From Epibacterium sp. Ofav1-8 (lineage in GTDB: Bacteria; Pseudomonadota; Alphaproteobacteria; Rhodobacterales; Rhodobacteraceae): a DNA stretch of 64,000 nt. The stretch covers positions 124,001 to 188,000 of the forward strand of contig NZ_JAKRFD010000004.1 of assembly GCF_022348185.1 (NCBI RefSeq). Direction: 5' to 3'. Shown piece by piece: positions 60,595 to 64,000 of this stretch (positions are counted from its first letter, which is position 1; every line of letters starts with the position of its first letter). The notes below the pieces were generated by a model. That model made no database searches and was not told the origin of the DNA. It saw only the letters and a program-made list of their open reading frames with translations. Both the position numbers and the translations under genes were made by a program.

Positions 60595-61524
60595 ATGGAT
60601 CGGCTGTCACTTCTCGAGACCCTCATCGTTGCGCTGGACGAAGGCAGCCTGAACCGGGCGGCCCAGCGACGCGACATGACGCAGTCCGCGGTCAGCCAGC
60701 AGATCAAGCAGCTCGAAGCGCTGGTGGGGCATCAGCTGCTGCACCGCACCGCACAGGGTGTGCGGGCGACGCGCTCGGGTGCCTTGGTCTATGCCCATGC
60801 GCAGGATCTTCTGGGCGGCTTTGACCGCATGGCGGCAGAGCTGGATCAGATGCACAACAGCCTGTCGGGAGATTTCCGCATCAGCGTCAACAGCTTTCTG
60901 GGGCGCGGGGTGATCGGCCCCATGTTGCTGGAACTGGATCGCAGGCATGATGACCTCAACATCATCATGCGGATCGAGGACCGGCTGGTCGATGTGGTGC
61001 GCGAAAACTATGATCTGGCGATCCGCACCGGCCGCCTCGGCGATACCGATGGTGTCGGCCGCCGCATCGCAAGCCTGGAAACCGTGCTCTTTGCCACCCC
61101 GGAATATCTGGACCAGAAAGGCCGGCCCAGTGACCCCGAAGATCTGAAGCACCTGAAGTTCATCCAGCACCACGAGGACCAGACCAAGGGGTTCTTTCCA
61201 TTGACTCGCAATGGAACCGAGCATCTGGCCCCGATCCGGGTCGGGTTCACCGCCGATGACCCGGACCTGATCATGCGCGCGGTCGGCAGTGGATCAGGCT
61301 ATACCCGAGCGCCCTTGTTCTTTGTCCAGGACATGCTTCGGGACGGCACCTTCGAACAGGTTCTGCCCCACTGGAGCGCGCCGGAAAAGGATGTGTTTGC
61401 GGTATATCCCTCGCGCCATGGCCTGGACCGGCGGCGGGATCTGGTGATCGACGGCGTGATCGAACGCTTGCAGGAGATCCGCCACAATCGTCCCCCTGCC
61501 CGGCTGCACGCAATCACCGCTTGA
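60595..61524 (+). CDS. LysR-family transcriptional regulator
   Basis: A 309-residue regulator with the N-terminal winged HTH (LSLLETLIVALDEGSLNRAA... QSAVSQQIKQLEALVGHQLL, residues 4-50) and a C-terminal effector-binding domain (about 90-295). The start is at 60595. Divergent from the Tat-exported MBL-fold gene with a dyad between them. The likely target is that gene; the inducer is unknown. Confidence 0.9.
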   Translation: MDRLSLLETLIVALDEGSLNRAAQRRDMTQSAVSQQIKQLEALVGHQLLHRTAQGVRATRSGALVYAHAQDLLGGFDRMAAELDQMHNSLSGDFRISVNSFLGRGVIGPMLLELDRRHDDLNIIMRIEDRLVDVVRENYDLAIRTGRLGDTDGVGRRIASLETVLFATPEYLDQKGRPSDPEDLKHLKFIQHHEDQTKGFFPLTRNGTEHLAPIRVGFTADDPDLIMRAVGSGSGYTRAPLFFVQDMLRDGTFEQVLPHWSAPEKDVFAVYPSRHGLDRRRDLVIDGVIERLQEIRHNRPPARLHAITA

Positions 61525-61560
61525 CCTCTCCCGCGCCATTTCCTACCAGTTTGCCCAGGT

Positions 61561-61636
61561 GGGCCTGTAGCTCAACGGTTAGAGCAGAGCGCTCATAACG
61601 CTTTGGTTGCAGGTTCGAATCCTGCCGGGCCTACCA
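61561..61636 (+). tRNA. tRNA with CAT anticodon, probably tRNA-Ile2
   Basis: A 76-nt cloverleaf: acceptor GGGCCTG, D-arm, anticodon loop CTCATAA (CAT), T-arm GCAGG-TTCGAAT-CCTGC, encoded CCA. The stretch TTAGAGCAG...CTCATAA is close to E. coli tRNA-Ile2 (ileX), whose C34 becomes lysidine through TilS. Elongator Met is the alternative. The first pair G-U in the acceptor is a peculiarity. Confidence 0.88.
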
Positions 61637-61754
61637 GATTTTCGAGACGTCCCCGACAGCCCCGCTGCAACAGCCCCAAACGGCACCCTGTAGCTCCAGC
61701 AGCGTTTGCCTGTGCGGGAAGACCGATGCGTTCCAACATCAGGCAATAACGTCA

Positions 61755-61786
61755 GCGGCCCGCCAGAGGCTGGCGGGCCGCGTTTT
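61755..61786 (+). terminator. Intrinsic terminator after the tRNA
   Basis: GCGGCCCGCCAG (61755-61766) pairs perfectly with CTGGCGGGCCGC (61770-61781), followed by GTTTT. The stop of the next minus-strand gene lies after it. Confidence 0.75.
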
Positions 61787-61831
61787 ATATGCCCCTCATC
61801 ACGGATGGGGATCCGTCAGGGCCTGCTGGCC

Positions 61832-62770
61832 TTACTTACCCTCGTAGGTCGGCATGGACTTCAGCTTCTCTTCGGTCATCGGCACGTAAACGCGCACATC
61901 ATCGCCATCGGTTGCGGTCATGACCTGGACCTCGTCGATGCTCAGCTTGACGGGCTTTTCGCCGATACCGAGGAAACCACCCACGTCAACAACGGCATGC
62001 GTGATGACCTGTTTGTCGTTCATGACCAATTCGGACACTTCGCCCATCCACTCGTCCTTGGCGTCATAAACCCGGGCACCGGTCAGAAGATCTGCCGTCA
62101 GGGTCTTGTCGACCACCGGTTCATACTCGTCGCGCAATATCGGTTCGCCGTCCTGCGCCATCGTGTCGGCGGCCATGTCCTGTGCCTGCTCGGTTGTGTC
62201 AGAAATCGCCTCTCCCACTTCGGAGGCTGCGGTTTCGGCACCGGACTGCAGATCCTGGGCGGTGTTCTCAATGGCCGTTCCCGTTGCGTCGGCGGTTTGC
62301 TCGACCGCATCCGCGGCCTGCGCGACCTCCTGGTCCAGAGTGCTACGGGCATCGGTGTGATAGGCCGGCGCGTTCTCGAAGTCCGCCATATCGGCCTGCA
62401 TCACCAGGAAGTAGTCCGAGGTGTCTTCCGCCGTGGCACTGTCAGAGACCCATTTCAGCGCATCCATGTCCACGGCAATCTGACGCTCGCCGATCCCGAG
62501 GAAACCGCCGATGTCCACCAGCACCGAGTCGATCATCCCGTCGCGGCTGAGCACGATATCATTGACCTCGCCAATGTTCTCCCAGCCGTCCTGGATACCG
62601 GCAAAGCTGTCCTGTTCGACAGCATCGCTGCTGGTGTAGATGCGCTGGCCGATGAACTCGGATGCGTGAATTGCCATCGGGTCGTTCTCCGCGCGGAACA
62701 TCCCTGTTTCCGCCACGGCCATGGTCGAGGTTACGGTCAGCAAGGCGCTGGTAATAAACAGATGTTTCAT
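61832..62770 (-). CDS. Exported double PRC-barrel protein
   Basis: A 312-residue protein with a Sec signal (MKHLFITSALLTVTSTMAVA). Two PRC-barrel-like modules: residues about 35-105 (FLGIGERQIAVDMDALKW) and about 205-300 (FLGIGEKPVKLSIDEVQV), each with the VDIGGFLGIGE / VDVGGFLGIGE signature. Between lies an acidic helical segment of about 80 residues rich in Ala, Glu and Thr (ADAVEQTADATGTAIEN...). PRC-barrels occur in photosynthetic H subunits and RNA-processing proteins; periplasmic double ones are uncharacterised, perhaps stress-related. AGGAG site present. Confidence 0.83.
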   Translation of the reverse strand: MKHLFITSALLTVTSTMAVAETGMFRAENDPMAIHASEFIGQRIYTSSDAVEQDSFAGIQDGWENIGEVNDIVLSRDGMIDSVLVDIGGFLGIGERQIAVDMDALKWVSDSATAEDTSDYFLVMQADMADFENAPAYHTDARSTLDQEVAQAADAVEQTADATGTAIENTAQDLQSGAETAASEVGEAISDTTEQAQDMAADTMAQDGEPILRDEYEPVVDKTLTADLLTGARVYDAKDEWMGEVSELVMNDKQVITHAVVDVGGFLGIGEKPVKLSIDEVQVMTATDGDDVRVYVPMTEEKLKSMPTYEGK

Positions 62771-63043
62771 TGGAACTCTCCTCATTGATTGGGCAGTGGT
62801 CTGTCGCGACGACACTCCCCCAACCAACCGGACGGGGTGAAAAATGTTCCTGAAAAAAACCGCGGGCTGCCGCCGTCCTGCGCAAGAACCGGCTCAGAAC
62901 CCGCACCCGGCCAGCGCGCGCAAGGCGACGTCAGACCGCTGTGACACAGATCGCAGCAAGACCACGGTGAAGGTTTGGCAGCGCCGCGGGAACGAGTTGG
63001 CGCGGGCTGCGTTGTCGTTGCGTCAGGGAGAGAGAACCAGATC

Positions 63044-64000
63044 ATGAAACCCACCAATCCAGCGCCGGATGGCACAGCCTCACCGGCCTCCGATCACGCC
63101 GTGTCCAGCGCCACCTTCGATCAACCCGGCGCTGCCGCGACGCAGGCCACGCATCGCAACCTGATCCTGATCCGGAACTTTCTCGGTATCATCGTGGTCA
63201 TCTGCGCCGCCGCGCTGATCTTCTTTGCCAAGGAGGTCATCCTCCCCTTTGTACTCGGGGTGCTGATTGCGCTTACGCTCAGCCCCCTGACCCGAGGGCT
63301 CGCCCGTCACGGCGTCCCGCCCCTGATCTCGGCGGGCTTGCTGGTCCTGGCGGTTGCGGCAACGGTGGCCGGTGGCATCTACCTGCTGAGCGGCCCGGTC
63401 GCCGAATGGATCGATGAGGCGCCGCGCATGCGCGCCGTACTCGAACAGCGGTTGAGGGCGATCACCTCCTCCCTTGAAACAGTCCGAGAAGCCTCGCAGC
63501 GTGTCGAAGACATCGCCGCCAGCACCGAAGATTCCGATGTCATCAAGGTGGCGATCGACCAGCCGGGGATCATTGCCTCGACCGCGCTTGACATCGTGAC
63601 GCTGGCCACGACCGCGATGGTTGCGCTGGTGCTGGCGCTGTTTCTTCTGGCCTCCAACGATATGTTCTACCTGAAAATCGTGCAGAGCTTCCCCAGCCTG
63701 ACCGAAAAGACCCGCGCCTTGCAGATCGTCTACAGCATCGAACGCCGGATTTCGCGCTACCTCTTGTCGGTGACGCTTATCAACGCCGGTCTGGGCGTCG
63801 TGGTTGGGTGTTGCATGTGGATCATCGGCATGCCGCAACCCGTGGTCTGGGGGGCGATCGCCTTCCTGTTCAACTTCCTGCCCTATATCGGCTCACTTGC
63901 CGGTGTGGTGCTCTGCGCGGTGGTGTCGCTGGTGACCTTCTCCGCCTTGTCCTATGCCGTGCTGGCGCCACTGGCCTATTTGCTGGCAACTCTGATCGAA
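63044..64000 (+). CDS. AI-2E family transporter (PerM-like), truncated by window edge
   Basis: 319 visible residues of a membrane protein. Hydrophilic N-terminus (about 1-40), then ILIRNFLGIIVVICAAALIF and FAKEVILPFVLGVLIALTLS helices, a soluble amphipathic part with EAPRMRAVLEQRLRAI, then SRYLLSVTLINAGLGVVVG and WGAIAFLFNFLPYIGSLAG, which is the AI-2E family signature. The start ATG at 63044 has a GGGAGAGA site. The frame is open to the right edge. Despite the family name, substrates vary widely. Confidence 0.86.
   Translation, partial: MKPTNPAPDGTASPASDHAVSSATFDQPGAAATQATHRNLILIRNFLGIIVVICAAALIFFAKEVILPFVLGVLIALTLSPLTRGLARHGVPPLISAGLLVLAVAATVAGGIYLLSGPVAEWIDEAPRMRAVLEQRLRAITSSLETVREASQRVEDIAASTEDSDVIKVAIDQPGIIASTALDIVTLATTAMVALVLALFLLASNDMFYLKIVQSFPSLTEKTRALQIVYSIERRISRYLLSVTLINAGLGVVVGCCMWIIGMPQPVVWGAIAFLFNFLPYIGSLAGVVLCAVVSLVTFSALSYAVLAPLAYLLATLIE

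Noticed and set aside
1-64000. CRISPR array, insertion sequence, toxin-antitoxin or restriction system
   Set aside because: No repeat-spacer pattern, transposase, nuclease or methyltransferase of that kind was seen; the RHH gene at 35069 has no toxin partner.

Overview
The window looks like a chromosomal segment of a marine Rhodobacteraceae (Roseobacter-group) alphaproteobacterium. The evidence is a high G+C content, a split (circularly permuted) tmRNA gene carrying the tag ANDNRAPVALAA, an alphaproteobacterial F1-ATPase zeta subunit, a DMSP demethylase (dmdA) beside acuI, a trgAB-cysK group as known from Rhodobacter, and a fumC-DUF4169-ribbon-helix-helix gene set. I see no insertion sequence, prophage, integron or CRISPR array. 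Genes are densely packed and the content is mostly core genome with some accessory insertions.

Layout. 1-7.2 kb: a truncated lytic transglycosylase, ssb, aroKB, a small membrane protein coupled to a 509-residue exported protein, xerD, and a CBS/DUF21 (HlyC/CorC type) membrane protein. 7.2-15.2 kb: a dimethylglycine/sarcosine-dehydrogenase-like flavoprotein, a MobA/MocA-like nucleotidyltransferase, a Hint-domain protein, an enoyl-CoA hydratase, an inositol-monophosphatase family enzyme, mtnA and tRNA-Ser(GGA). 15.4-27.3 kb: a long minus-strand series reading DUF2182, DUF1326, dmdA, acuI, class V aminotransferase, photolyase, trgA, trgB, cysK and a DUF3772/MscS channel, with a divergent GntR regulator at its head and a clear inverted repeat in the shared promoter region. 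28.2-31.3 kb: split tmRNA, a SnoaL-like protein, a chromate transporter and SspB, the adaptor that delivers tmRNA-tagged proteins to ClpXP.

31.4-39 kb: an exported protein, fumC-DUF4169, a second Hint-domain gene apparently inserted before a ribbon-helix-helix gene, a cytochrome P450 overlapping a membrane-anchored serine hydrolase, a CcdA-family protein and a TusA-family protein. 39-46.5 kb: RNase E with a long leader, a HAD hydrolase, and a DctB/DctD-type two-component pair whose regulator lacks the sigma-54 GAFTGA loop. 46.5-49 kb: purQ, purS, purC and the ATPase zeta subunit. 49-56 kb: an MprF-like lipid aminoacyltransferase, a homocysteine methyltransferase, a PA0069-type radical SAM protein, a corrinoid protein and a DUF1638 protein (probably parts of a split methionine synthase), then sufE and a lipoprotein. 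56-64 kb: RNase D, purN-purM, a Tat-exported metallo-beta-lactamase-fold protein with a divergent LysR regulator, a CAT-anticodon tRNA, a double PRC-barrel exported protein and a truncated AI-2E family permease.

Themes: methyl-group and sulfur metabolism (dmdA, acuI, DMGDH-like protein, mtnA, homocysteine methyltransferase with corrinoid protein, cysK, sufE, tusA), purine synthesis (purQ, purS, purC, purN, purM), stress and protein quality control (tmRNA, SspB, TrgAB, photolyase), and several poorly characterised pairs. The strongest candidates for new biology are the cysteine-motif DUF1326/DUF2182 pair placed between the GntR regulator and dmdA, the corrinoid/DUF1638/radical-SAM neighbourhood, the P450-hydrolase pair, and the atypical DctD. 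I did not find an obvious defence system or a biosynthetic gene cluster.
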